Below are positions 57,051 to 64,000 of a stretch of DNA of 64,000 nucleotides, in pieces (position 1 is the stretch's first letter; each line of letters begins with the position of its first letter). A program made the translations under genes and the position numbers. The notes below the pieces were generated by a model that saw nothing but the letters and a program-made list of their open reading frames with translations, ran no database searches and had not been told where the DNA came from. The DNA is taken from contig CAWBLP010000004.1 of the NCBI GenBank assembly GCA_963789495.1, forward strand, positions 496,001 to 560,000. Reading direction: 5' to 3'. The stretch comes from CAWBLP01 sp963789495. Its GTDB lineage: Bacteria > Pseudomonadota > Alphaproteobacteria > Acetobacterales > Acetobacteraceae.

Positions 57051-57560
57051 ATGTCACTCACTATGTTCCAGGCTTGCGTGCCGGTTGTCAGCCAGTTGCT
57101 CAGCGGACTCTCCACCGTGGTGGACAAGGCCGCTTCACACTGCGCGGAAAAGAAATACGACGAGGCCGCGCTGCTGACCGACCGGCTGTTCCCCGATATG
57201 TTCGTCCTGGCGCGGCAGATCCGCCAGGCCACCGATTTCGGCCGCAACGCCCCCGCTCGCCTGGCCGGCGTCACCCCGCCGGATTTCGCCGCAACCGACG
57301 ACACCAGCTTCGCCGACGCCAAGGCGCGGATCGAGAAGTCACTCGATTTCGTCAAGGGATTCACGCCGGAGCAGCTCGACGGCACCGAAGACAAGGACAT
57401 CACCTGGATGGCCGGCGGCAATCAGCGCAGCATGAAAGGCCGCGCCTACCTGCTGCATTTCTGCTTCCCGCACTTCTTCTTTCACGTCACCACGGCGTAC
57501 AACATCATCCGCCATAACGGTGTGGAAGTCGGCAAGCGGGACTACCTCGGCTCGTTCTGA
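57051..57560 (+). CDS. DUF1993 family protein
   Basis: 169 aa, AAGGAAA before ATG 57051. Seen: MFQACVPVVSQLLSGLSTVV, LTDRLFPDMFVLARQIRQAT and YLLHFCFPHFFFHVTTAYNI then GKRDYLG, the conserved segments of DUF1993, a DinB/YfiT-like four-helix fold. His residues in the C-terminal helix could bind a metal. Function unknown. Confidence 0.85.
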   Translation: MSLTMFQACVPVVSQLLSGLSTVVDKAASHCAEKKYDEAALLTDRLFPDMFVLARQIRQATDFGRNAPARLAGVTPPDFAATDDTSFADAKARIEKSLDFVKGFTPEQLDGTEDKDITWMAGGNQRSMKGRAYLLHFCFPHFFFHVTTAYNIIRHNGVEVGKRDYLGSF

Positions 57561-57681
57561 TCGGGCCACCCTGGTACGGCCGGCACCGCAATGAAACGCG
57601 GTGCCGGTCGAAGGCCCGTACCCGCCCGGACCGTTCGCGCCATCCATCACCGCGACCACGCAGCCCCGTGACGCTGCCGGG

Positions 57682-59256
57682 TCAGTGCCTGAAATGCCGC
57701 ATCCCGGTCAGCACCATCGCAATGCCGGCGGCATCCGCCGCGGCGATCACCTCGGCATCGCGCATCGATCCCCCTGGCTGGATCACCGCCGTCGCCCCGG
57801 CTGCCACCACCGCCTCCAACCCGTCGGCGAACGGGAAGAACGCATCGGACGCCGCCACACTGCCCTGGGTCAGCGGCGCCTCGAGCCCGGCCGCCCTCGC
57901 CGCTTCCGCACTGCGCCAGGCCGCGATGCGCGCCGAATCGACCCGGTTCGGCTGACCCGGCCCGACCCCCACCGTCGCATGATCCTTCACATAGACGATC
58001 GCGTTGGACTTCACATGCTTGCAGACGCGGAACGCGAACAGCAGATCACGCAATTCCGCCTCGCTGGGCGCGCGGCGCGTCACCACCTTCACGTCTCCGG
58101 CAGCGATCCGGCCGACATCGCGCGTCTGCGCCAGAAACCCCCCGGCCAGGCTGCGGAACGTCATTCCCGCCGCTGCCGGGTCGGGCAGGGCACCGGTCAG
58201 CAACAGGCGCAGATTCCTCTTGCGCGCCAGGATCGCCTTCGCGGCATCGTCGGCATCCGGTGCCACGATCACCTCGGTGAAGATCGCCGCGATCTTCTCA
58301 GCCGCAGCGGCGTCCAGCGTGCGATTGACCGCCACAATGCCGCCGAACGGAGACACCGGATCGCAGCGGAACGCCAAATCCCAGGCGTCTGCCAGCGTCG
58401 CCGCGGAGGCCACACCGCAGGGGTTCGCGTGCTTCACGATCACCACCGTCGGTTCGTCGAATTCGGCCACACATTCGAACGCCGCATCCGTATCCGCCAG
58501 GTTGTTGTACGACAGCTCCTTGCCCTGCACCTGCACTGACGTCGCCACGCCGGACCGTGCACCGTTCACGTAGAATCCGGCTTCCTGATGGGGGTTCTCA
58601 CCATAGCGCAGCGTCTGGCGCAGTGTCCCGGCCACCGTCATGCGCCGCGGAAAGCTCTCCGCCCGTTGGCCCGCGAACCAGCCGGCGATCGCCGCATCGT
58701 AGGCCGCGGTACGCGCAAAGGCCTCGCCCGCCAGCCGCCGCCGCGTCGTCAGGGTTGTGCCGCCATGCTGCGCCAACTCGTCCAGCACCGCCTGGTATTG
58801 TTCCGGCTCAGTCAGCACCACGACGAAATCATGGTTCTTCGCCGCGGCGCGGATCAGCGCCGGTCCGCCGATATCGATATTCTCCACGCAGTCGGCCTCC
58901 GCCGCACCGCGCGCCACCGTCGCTTCGAACGGGTACAGGTTGACCGCAACCAGATCGATCGGCGCGATATTGTGCGCCAGCATCTGCGACAAATGCTCAG
59001 CCATGTCGCGGCGTCCCAGGATGCCGCCATGGATCTGCGGCACCAGGGTCTTCACCCGCCCGTCCAGGATTTCCGGGAAGCCGGTATGCTCCGACACCTC
59101 GGTCACCACCACGCCGGCATCGCGCAGGGCGCGAGCGGACCCGCCGGTCGATAGGATCTCCACCCCGCGCGCCGCCAAAGCCTGCGCGAATGGCACCAAC
59201 CCGGCCTTGTCGGAAACTGAGATCAACGCGCGTCGGATGGCAACAATATCGGTCAT
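57682..59256 (-). CDS. purH: Bifunctional AICAR formyltransferase / IMP cyclohydrolase PurH
   Basis: 524 aa, last two steps of purine synthesis. N-terminal MGS-like IMP cyclohydrolase domain (ALISVSDKAGLVPFAQALAA, EILSTGGSARALRDAG, GRVKTLVPQIHGGILGRRD), then the AICAR transformylase domain (LRYGENPHQEAGFY, KHANPCGVASA, KSNAIVYVKD and, at the end, GSMRDAEVIAAADAAGIAMV). Isolated gene, 42 bases upstream of which lies the 3' end of a glycosyltransferase gene. Confidence 0.98.
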   Translation of the reverse strand: MTDIVAIRRALISVSDKAGLVPFAQALAARGVEILSTGGSARALRDAGVVVTEVSEHTGFPEILDGRVKTLVPQIHGGILGRRDMAEHLSQMLAHNIAPIDLVAVNLYPFEATVARGAAEADCVENIDIGGPALIRAAAKNHDFVVVLTEPEQYQAVLDELAQHGGTTLTTRRRLAGEAFARTAAYDAAIAGWFAGQRAESFPRRMTVAGTLRQTLRYGENPHQEAGFYVNGARSGVATSVQVQGKELSYNNLADTDAAFECVAEFDEPTVVIVKHANPCGVASAATLADAWDLAFRCDPVSPFGGIVAVNRTLDAAAAEKIAAIFTEVIVAPDADDAAKAILARKRNLRLLLTGALPDPAAAGMTFRSLAGGFLAQTRDVGRIAAGDVKVVTRRAPSEAELRDLLFAFRVCKHVKSNAIVYVKDHATVGVGPGQPNRVDSARIAAWRSAEAARAAGLEAPLTQGSVAASDAFFPFADGLEAVVAAGATAVIQPGGSMRDAEVIAAADAAGIAMVLTGMRHFRH

Positions 59257-59298
59257 GCGGACAGGTCCTGGCGGTGCGTGCTGCGGCGCGGGATAGAC

Positions 59299-60402
59299 CT
59301 ACAGCCCCAACAGGTCCAGCGTGCGCGCCAATACCGTCGCCTCATTGAATTCCACCAGCGCACGCGCTCGTCCGGCCGTACCCATCGCCTCCCGCAACCT
59401 CGGATTGTGCACCAGTCGCTGCAAGGCGGCCGCGAGCGGCGCGGCTTGGCGCGGCGGCACCAGCAAGCCTGTCACCTCCGGGATTACCTGTTCCCGCGTG
59501 CCGGGCAAATCGCTGGCCACCACGGGCAGGCCGGTCAGCATCGCCTCGATCACCGACATCGGCAGGCCCTCATAGTAGCTTGGGAGCACGAATATGTCGG
59601 ATGCCGCCAGAACCGCCGGCACGTCGTCGCGATAGCCCAGCAAACGCAAGCGGTCCTCGAGCCCCGCAGCGGCGAGCAGGGCCAGCATGTCGTCGCCGCG
59701 ATCGGATTCAAGCCGCTGTCCGACCACCCAGAGTTCCGCCTCAGGCACTGCGCGCAATGCCTCGGCAAGCTCCGGGTAGCCCTTGGCGCGCACCAGGCGG
59801 GATACCGCCACGATCACCGGTCGGCCCTCGGGCGTGCCGAATCCCGCCCGCAATCGTGCGCGGGCGGCCGCGTCGGCATGGTAGACTGCCGGGTCGCGCC
59901 CATTGCCCAGGGCTACCACATCGCGCGACAGCCCGAGCCGTCGGGCGTCGTCCGCCTCGTTGTGCGAGACCGTCATGAACACGTCGGTGACCGGGGCCGC
60001 GAGGCGCTCCATCAACAGACCGGCCCGTCTCCGGGTCCAGGAACCAGCCTGGTTGAACAGAAATCCGTGGCAGGTATAGGCGATTCGCGGGACGCCGGCC
60101 GCACGAGCTGCCAGCCGTGCCAGAAAGCCGCTGATTGGCATGTGGGCGTGTACAAGATCGGGCTTTTCCGCCCGGATGATGGCGACCAGGCGAATAAATG
60201 CCCACAAATGGGCCGATGGTGAGAGGCTGCGCTGGAATGGCACCGGCAGCACGCGGAAGCCCTCCGCCCGCACGCTGTCGAGCAGCTGGCCTTCGGCGCA
60301 GGCGCCAACGACATCGTGCCCGCGCGCGCGCGCGCCCCGCATCAGCGGCAACAAGAACTGCCGCAGTGAGAAATCCACATTGGTGACTTCGAGGATCTTC
60401 AC
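59299..60402 (-). CDS. Glycosyltransferase, GT4 (family 1) type
   Basis: 367 aa GT-B enzyme. Seen: N-terminal VTNVDFSLRQFLLPLMRGAR and ARGHDVVGACAEG, acceptor-domain HAHMPISGFLARLAARAAGV, donor-domain VIVAVSRLVRAKGYPELAEA, LLGYRDDVPAVLAASDIFVL, PSYYEGLPMSVIEAM and GLPVVASDLPGTREQVI with the nucleotide-sugar-binding Glu region. Similar to enzymes of exopolysaccharide or O-antigen synthesis; sugar and acceptor unknown. Confidence 0.92.
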   Translation of the reverse strand: MKILEVTNVDFSLRQFLLPLMRGARARGHDVVGACAEGQLLDSVRAEGFRVLPVPFQRSLSPSAHLWAFIRLVAIIRAEKPDLVHAHMPISGFLARLAARAAGVPRIAYTCHGFLFNQAGSWTRRRAGLLMERLAAPVTDVFMTVSHNEADDARRLGLSRDVVALGNGRDPAVYHADAAARARLRAGFGTPEGRPVIVAVSRLVRAKGYPELAEALRAVPEAELWVVGQRLESDRGDDMLALLAAAGLEDRLRLLGYRDDVPAVLAASDIFVLPSYYEGLPMSVIEAMLTGLPVVASDLPGTREQVIPEVTGLLVPPRQAAPLAAALQRLVHNPRLREAMGTAGRARALVEFNEATVLARTLDLLGL

Positions 60403-60452
60403 GCGGGGCGGTGGCCTGCTGCTCGATGCGGTCGGAAGCGACGTGGGTTTCG

Positions 60453-60538
60453 GTTCATCAGCGGTTCCATCATGGCCGAACCGTCCGGGCGATGGCCGAC
60501 GGGTGCGCCCAGCTTATGGAGGGGAACCGCTGATAAAC
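60453..60538. repeat. Inverted-repeat element (16-bp arms, 86 bp)
   Basis: Left arm 60453-60468 and right arm 60523-60538 are inverted copies (core ATCAGCGGTTCC / GGAACCGCTGAT) with one mismatch in 16, enclosing 54 bases. Could be a MITE-like remnant or a transcript hairpin. Upstream of the glycosyltransferase gene. Confidence 0.55.
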
Positions 60539-60644
60539 AAACCGGCGAGGTGGCGTGTGGCCGGGACGTGCGTTCCACGCCTCGCGGTCTGATGCCTCCG
60601 AATCGGTGCCGGGGCAGTTGTCGTCACGCCATGCTGCACACGTC

Positions 60645-60755
60645 CCGTCTTGGCCGGGCCTGCCCCGGCCCTCCACCCCCGAAAGAGCATGCAAGGTCTG
60701 CTGCGCGATCCGAACGTCCAGGTGTAGATGGCGAGGTCAGGCCCGGCCAAGCTAA
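60645..60755. repeat. Inverted pair of a dispersed motif
   Basis: TTGGCCGGGCCTG (from about 60645) and CAGGCCCGGCCAA (ending about 60751) are perfect 13-base inverted copies about 80 bases apart; AGGTCAGGCCCGGCCAA also occurs at 35956-35973. The gap 60403-61043 contains no recognisable gene. Confidence 0.55.
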
Positions 60756-61043
60756 AATCAAATGAGCTCACGAAAAGCGGACTGGCGCACGTGGCCAGGT
60801 TCAACCCCATGAGACTTCGCCGGCCAGGTGATACAGGTGGGCTCCTCGATCCCCTTTGCAGGCATCGGGCCCCCATCCGCCTCCGCCTCAATTCGACCCG
60901 CACGCCCGAGCGCAGCTCTCAGCGTGCCGTCGACCAACCGCCCCGTGACACGACTGCCATGATCGTCACAATCGGACCAGCACGCACCAACTCAAGCGCC
61001 GCTTGGCCAAGTCACCGACCCGCACCAACCCCGAGAGTCGGCT

Positions 61044-61259
61044 CTACGACCGCAGATCGGCCCGGTGCTCACCATAATTCACGGGCGGTGCAGTACGGCG
61101 CATCTCGCAGATCGCGGCATAGATCTGCTGCCAATGGTCCAGCCCGGCAGTGTCTCCGGCGTGTCGCTTCTCCGACACCCGCTCCAGCGCGATGGCCTGG
61201 GCCTGCAGTCCGTGCAGGCGGATCATCATCCGGGCGGTCTCTTTCGCATCTTGTGGCAT
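61044..61259 (-). CDS. Small helical hypothetical protein (71 aa)
   Basis: 71 aa from the ATG at 61257-61259, with AGGGGA seven bases upstream; the longer frame to 61427 is unlikely. Almost entirely helical: DAKETARMMIRLHGLQAQAI and DHWQQIYAAICEMRRT. Charged C-terminus. No domain known to me; likely a genuine small protein because of its ribosome site and regular helix pattern. Confidence 0.6.
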   Translation of the reverse strand: MPQDAKETARMMIRLHGLQAQAIALERVSEKRHAGDTAGLDHWQQIYAAICEMRRTAPPVNYGEHRADLRS

Positions 61260-61359
61260 GAACGTCCCCTTTTGCTCACTCCTGCGAGATGTGAGGAGCC
61301 GGAGGTCGCCATGCCAATCGAAGCCGTGTGATCCGGATGAAATACGGGTCACCCGATCG

Positions 61360-62004
61360 CTACGGCATGCCGCGCTCCGGATCAAAACCGAGGAACCCGA
61401 TGCTTGGGATGGCGGCACCGCCGTCATGGGCGAACAGCTGCGGCGAGCGCTGCACCTGTTGCGTCACGACCGGAGGGGCGGATTTCGCCGGGACCACCGC
61501 ACCGCGTGCCGGACGTTTGGCTGAAGGTGGTGCCGCGGCTGTCACATCGCCCGCCTGGCTCTCCGGCGCGCGGGCCGTGTGCGATGATGCACCCCGCATG
61601 GAAAGCAGCAGGAACGCGATGTCGTTGCGTCCCAGATCAACCGCCAGGTCCAACGGGGTCATGCCCAGGACGTTGCGGGCGTTCAGATCGGCGCCCCGAC
61701 TCAGCGCGTCGCGCGCCGTCGCCATGTCGCCGCGGTTGATCGCGTCGAACAGCGTCTCATTCGGCGGCATATCCATGGGTATCTGGGTGGGGGGCGCGGC
61801 CGAATCGCCTCGCGACGCGGCGCCTGGCAGGGCCGGTGGTAGCGCTCCCTTGCCTGACGGAGTGCGCGGAGGCGTGGGAACCCCCACACTGCCGCCACCT
61901 CCACCGGGCACGCTGAGTTGCGCCAGCGCCAGGTCCGGCAGAACGAGGGCGCCGGCGACCAAAGCGACGGCACATACAACGCGGAGCGGAAAGCCTGGAT
62001 TCAT
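61360..62004 (-). CDS. Secreted ankyrin-repeat-like protein
   Basis: 214 aa. Signal peptide (RVVCAVALVAGALVLPDLAL then AQL, cleavage after ALA), a Gly/Pro-rich linker, then about two ankyrin-type units: ETLFDAINRGDMATARDALS with RGADLNARNVLGMTPLDLAV and DLGRNDIAFLLLSMRG. The C-terminal third is Ala/Pro-rich and disordered. Expected to be periplasmic; probably mediates protein contacts. Lies 9 bases from the start side of tspO's 3' end in the same direction. Confidence 0.82.
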   Translation of the reverse strand: MNPGFPLRVVCAVALVAGALVLPDLALAQLSVPGGGGGSVGVPTPPRTPSGKGALPPALPGAASRGDSAAPPTQIPMDMPPNETLFDAINRGDMATARDALSRGADLNARNVLGMTPLDLAVDLGRNDIAFLLLSMRGASSHTARAPESQAGDVTAAAPPSAKRPARGAVVPAKSAPPVVTQQVQRSPQLFAHDGGAAIPSIGFLGFDPERGMP

Positions 62005-62018
62005 GACTACAGCCTACC

Positions 62019-62399
62019 TCAGAACCGATTGAGCCACCAGAAGCCCGCGGTGAGGTAGGTCGCGTAACCGGTCCAGGCGAGGTATGGCAGCATCAGCCAG
62101 GCGGCGAGGCGGCGGACCCGCATAAAGCTGCGGATGGTGGTGACGATCAGCGCCAGCAGGACCAGGATCTCCGCCAGGGCCAGCGGCGGGTTGTGCAGGC
62201 CGAAGAAGAATGGCGTCCACAAGGCATTGGCGGCCAGCTGCCAGCCCCATAGGCGAACCGGTCGGGCTGCGCCGCAGCGCCGCCAGACCAGCCATCCCGC
62301 CACACCCATCAACACATACAGGGCTGTCCAGACCGGCGCGAACACCCAATTCGGCGGCGTGCCGAACGGCTGTGCCAGCGACGGATACCAACTGCGCAT
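62019..62399 (-). CDS. tspO: TspO/MBR family membrane protein, start unclear
   Basis: 126 aa from the first in-frame ATG (62399); five-helix tryptophan-rich sensory protein. Seen: WYPSLAQPFGTPPNWVFAPV (family hallmark), GWQLAANALWTPFFFGLHNP and YLAWTGYATYLTAGFWWLNR. The family's first helix is encoded in the same frame further upstream (SKLALVGFVGLCLLVGAADA, up to about 62489) but no ATG, GTG or TTG precedes it, so the true start is a rare codon, or a small lesion removed it. TspO binds porphyrins and tunes photosynthesis or stress genes in related alphaproteobacteria. Confidence 0.85.
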   Translation of the reverse strand: MRSWYPSLAQPFGTPPNWVFAPVWTALYVLMGVAGWLVWRRCGAARPVRLWGWQLAANALWTPFFFGLHNPPLALAEILVLLALIVTTIRSFMRVRRLAAWLMLPYLAWTGYATYLTAGFWWLNRF

Positions 62400-62606
62400 G
62401 GCGTGGGCGGTCAGGGTGGCATCGGCCGCGCCGACCAGCAGACACAGCCCAACGAAGCCGACCAGCGCGAGTTTCGAAGCAACCGGCGTGGACGAACCAG
62501 GCGACGAGCCCCACTCATGTGGTCCGGTTTTCTGGAAGACACCCTCCGAGGGCAGGTGTTACGGGTTGTCGAGGATGTAGGTCCGGGTCGGCCGATGCAA
62601 GAGCGG

Positions 62607-63719
62607 CTACCAGCCGTTTATCCGCGGCCAGACCGCGACAATGTCATCTCCGCCGTCCACCACGTGGTACCGATCATGCGCCGCAGCGGTCATACAGGTG
62701 TGATTCGGCGCGATGCGGAGTTTCCCGCCAACCGGCAGCACCAGTAAATCGCCGCGGCTGAACTCGATCACCCCATGCTCCTGATAGGCCCGCCGGACCA
62801 CGATGCTTCCGTAAGCGCGACGGCCGAACAGGTCGAGCACCAGGCCGTAGCCAAAGTCGTGCGGAGTGGCCTCGGTGCTGCGGTCCTTCGACAGGGCGAG
62901 GCCACCGGCATCGATCAGCAGCCGGTCCGGCCGGCAGCCGACCACGCTGGTCAGCACTGTCAGCGCGATATCCTCCTGCGCGTGGGTGTGGATCTCGGCC
63001 TGAAACAGGTCGCCGAACATGTAGACACCGGCGCGCACCTCCGTGACGCCGGTCAGCGTCTCCGCATGCAGCGCGGTCGGGGAACTGCCCATCGAAACGG
63101 TGGTGATCGCATGCCCCGCGGCGCGCAGCCGTTCCGCGGCCCGCACGACGCCGGAGCGTTCTGCTTCGGCGATCTGGGTCATGTCCTCGATGCTCCGGCC
63201 GGCATAGCTGTGACCGGCATGGGTCATGACGCCGGCGAGGCGCGGGCCGAGCCGGGCGGCGATGGTCAGCAGCAGCTCGTCGTTGGGACTGATGCCGCCG
63301 CGCAATTCGCCGGTATCGATCTCGATCAGCGCGCGCGGTGGAAGGGGATGGGTGGCGATCGCTGTTGCAACGTCGGCGTCGTCGGTCAGCACCAACACGT
63401 CGGCTCCGGCGGCGTTCAGTTTCGCCACCTGGTCGAGTTTCTGCGGCGTAATTCCGACGGCGTAGAGAATGTCGGTGATGCCGTGGGCGGCGAAATATTC
63501 CGCCTCGGCGAGTGTGGAAACGGTGATGCCACCTGGCTGCCCTTCCAGCGCCAGGCGTGCCACGTCAATCGACTTGGCGGTCTTCATGTGTGGCCGCAGC
63601 GCGACGCCGTGGCGGCCCACCGCTTCGGCCATGCGCTGGATATTGCGTCGGAGGATCGTGCGATCGAGCACCAGGGACGGCGTCGGCAGGTCAGCGAGCT
63701 TCATCAGATGTTCCAGCAA
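62607..63719 (-). CDS. DSD1-family PLP enzyme (D-threonine aldolase / D-serine dehydratase-like)
   Basis: 370 aa (ATG 63719, or 63704 giving MKLADLPTPSLVLD). Fold-type III PLP enzyme with alanine-racemase N-domain: DLPTPSLVLDRTILRRNIQR, PLP Lys in RPHMKTAKSIDVA, GITVSTLAEAEYFAAHGI, and MGSSPTALHAE. The C-terminal domain has the metal ligands His and Cys in APNHTCMTAAAHDRYHVVDG, as in the metal-dependent D-threonine aldolases and D-serine dehydratases. Acts on D-amino or 3-hydroxy-D-amino acids; exact substrate unknown. Confidence 0.9.
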   Translation of the reverse strand: MLEHLMKLADLPTPSLVLDRTILRRNIQRMAEAVGRHGVALRPHMKTAKSIDVARLALEGQPGGITVSTLAEAEYFAAHGITDILYAVGITPQKLDQVAKLNAAGADVLVLTDDADVATAIATHPLPPRALIEIDTGELRGGISPNDELLLTIAARLGPRLAGVMTHAGHSYAGRSIEDMTQIAEAERSGVVRAAERLRAAGHAITTVSMGSSPTALHAETLTGVTEVRAGVYMFGDLFQAEIHTHAQEDIALTVLTSVVGCRPDRLLIDAGGLALSKDRSTEATPHDFGYGLVLDLFGRRAYGSIVVRRAYQEHGVIEFSRGDLLVLPVGGKLRIAPNHTCMTAAAHDRYHVVDGGDDIVAVWPRINGW

Positions 63720-63744
63720 CCGGAAGGGCGGAATCTAAGCAGAG

Positions 63745-63845
63745 TTCCGCGGCCTGTGCCACGCATCCAGGCGGCCAGCGTGAGGGCGTTGCCTCCAAAC
63801 CCCATCAAGGCGCGCTGCCCCTTGAAACCCCGCCAAGAGCCTGGC
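63745..63845. repeat. Dispersed intergenic repeat (fourth copy)
   Basis: Contains CATCAAGGCGCGCTGCCCCT and TTGAAACCCCGCCAAG, matching the opposite strand of 53764-53890, plus GGCGTTGCCTCCAAACCCC as at 35690-35768. The remaining 63846-64000 is less GC-rich, has a small palindrome GAATC-N6-GATTC near 63960, and no recognisable gene. Confidence 0.7.
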
Positions 63846-64000
63846 TCCGTCATGTAAATACAGGTGGTGAGCGGCAGATGTAGAAGGAGTTCCCAAAAAC
63901 ACAGCCATACATAGAATTTACTGCCAAGGCGGTGCGGGCCCGGACGATGGGCGACTTGGAATCGAATTTGATTCGGTATTATGTAGCAACCGCCACCACA

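Overview
The window is GC-rich throughout, and its gene content (RecA with a GTTC-N7-GTTC SOS box, flgBC-fliEQR-flhB order, HslVU, CtaA type 2, TldD, DUF2125-like protein, EtfB-methyltransferase next to UbiA) points to an alphaproteobacterium. I infer Rhodospirillales, most likely Acetobacteraceae. No rRNA, tRNA or CRISPR was seen. Most of the window is chromosomal housekeeping mixed with stress and metal islands; the only complete insertion sequence is one IS630-type element.

Layout. 1-3764 (minus): a dppB-dppC-dppF type peptide ABC cassette, overlapping an M20 amidohydrolase cut by the window edge. 4075-6799: an SDR, ahcY with a possible operator, and a small ORF whose stop codon was hit by the IS (6797-7929). 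8468-11813: flagellar genes flgB, flgC, fliE (with an apparent 1-nt frameshift), fliQ, fliR and flhB. 11931-13589: SOS box, recA and a cytidine-deaminase-like gene. 13846-16143: a TPC-type P1B-ATPase fused to a C-terminal hemerythrin domain. 16218-23002: two convergent arsenic operons, arsR-arsM-MFS (plus) and arsRC fusion-gapdh-arsJ-acr3 (minus), which together give sensing, arsenate reduction, arsenite efflux, arsenite methylation and the 1-arseno-3-phosphoglycerate route. 23232-28097: an HIBADH-family dehydrogenase, tandem LLM oxidoreductases and an MFS carrier. 28069-35674: pfkB divergent from a four-gene set (unknown protein, CBS protein, GltD-like flavoprotein with ferredoxin domain, pyruvate:ferredoxin oxidoreductase), with two FNR/FixK-type boxes between them; this looks like a low-oxygen module.

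36136-43067: AidB-like dehydrogenase, uracil-DNA-glycosylase-like protein, ctaA, a multi-PAS histidine kinase and tldD. 43443-46475 is the most unusual segment: an almost perfect tandem array of a 17-residue (51-bp) unit, about 25 copies, followed by a DUF6065-like protein and a secreted SGNH hydrolase, directly downstream of tldD. 46877-48413 is a frameshifted DUF2125-like gene. 48395-53628 (minus): methyltransferase, ubiA, amidohydrolase, an AbrB/Doc toxin-antitoxin pair and hslVU. 54011-57560: SDR, amidase, MarC and DUF1993. 57682-63719 (minus): purH, glycosyltransferase, small helical protein, ankyrin-type secreted protein, TspO and a DSD1-type PLP enzyme.

Several non-coding gaps (8053-8211, 35690-36060, 53684-53890, 60453-60755, 63745-63845) carry copies of dispersed intergenic repeats, some in inverted or mosaic arrangement. 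Apparent single-base frameshifts at fliE, the repeat gene and the DUF2125 gene could be real or reflect draft sequence quality; read data would decide. All family assignments come from reading motifs by eye, without database searches.
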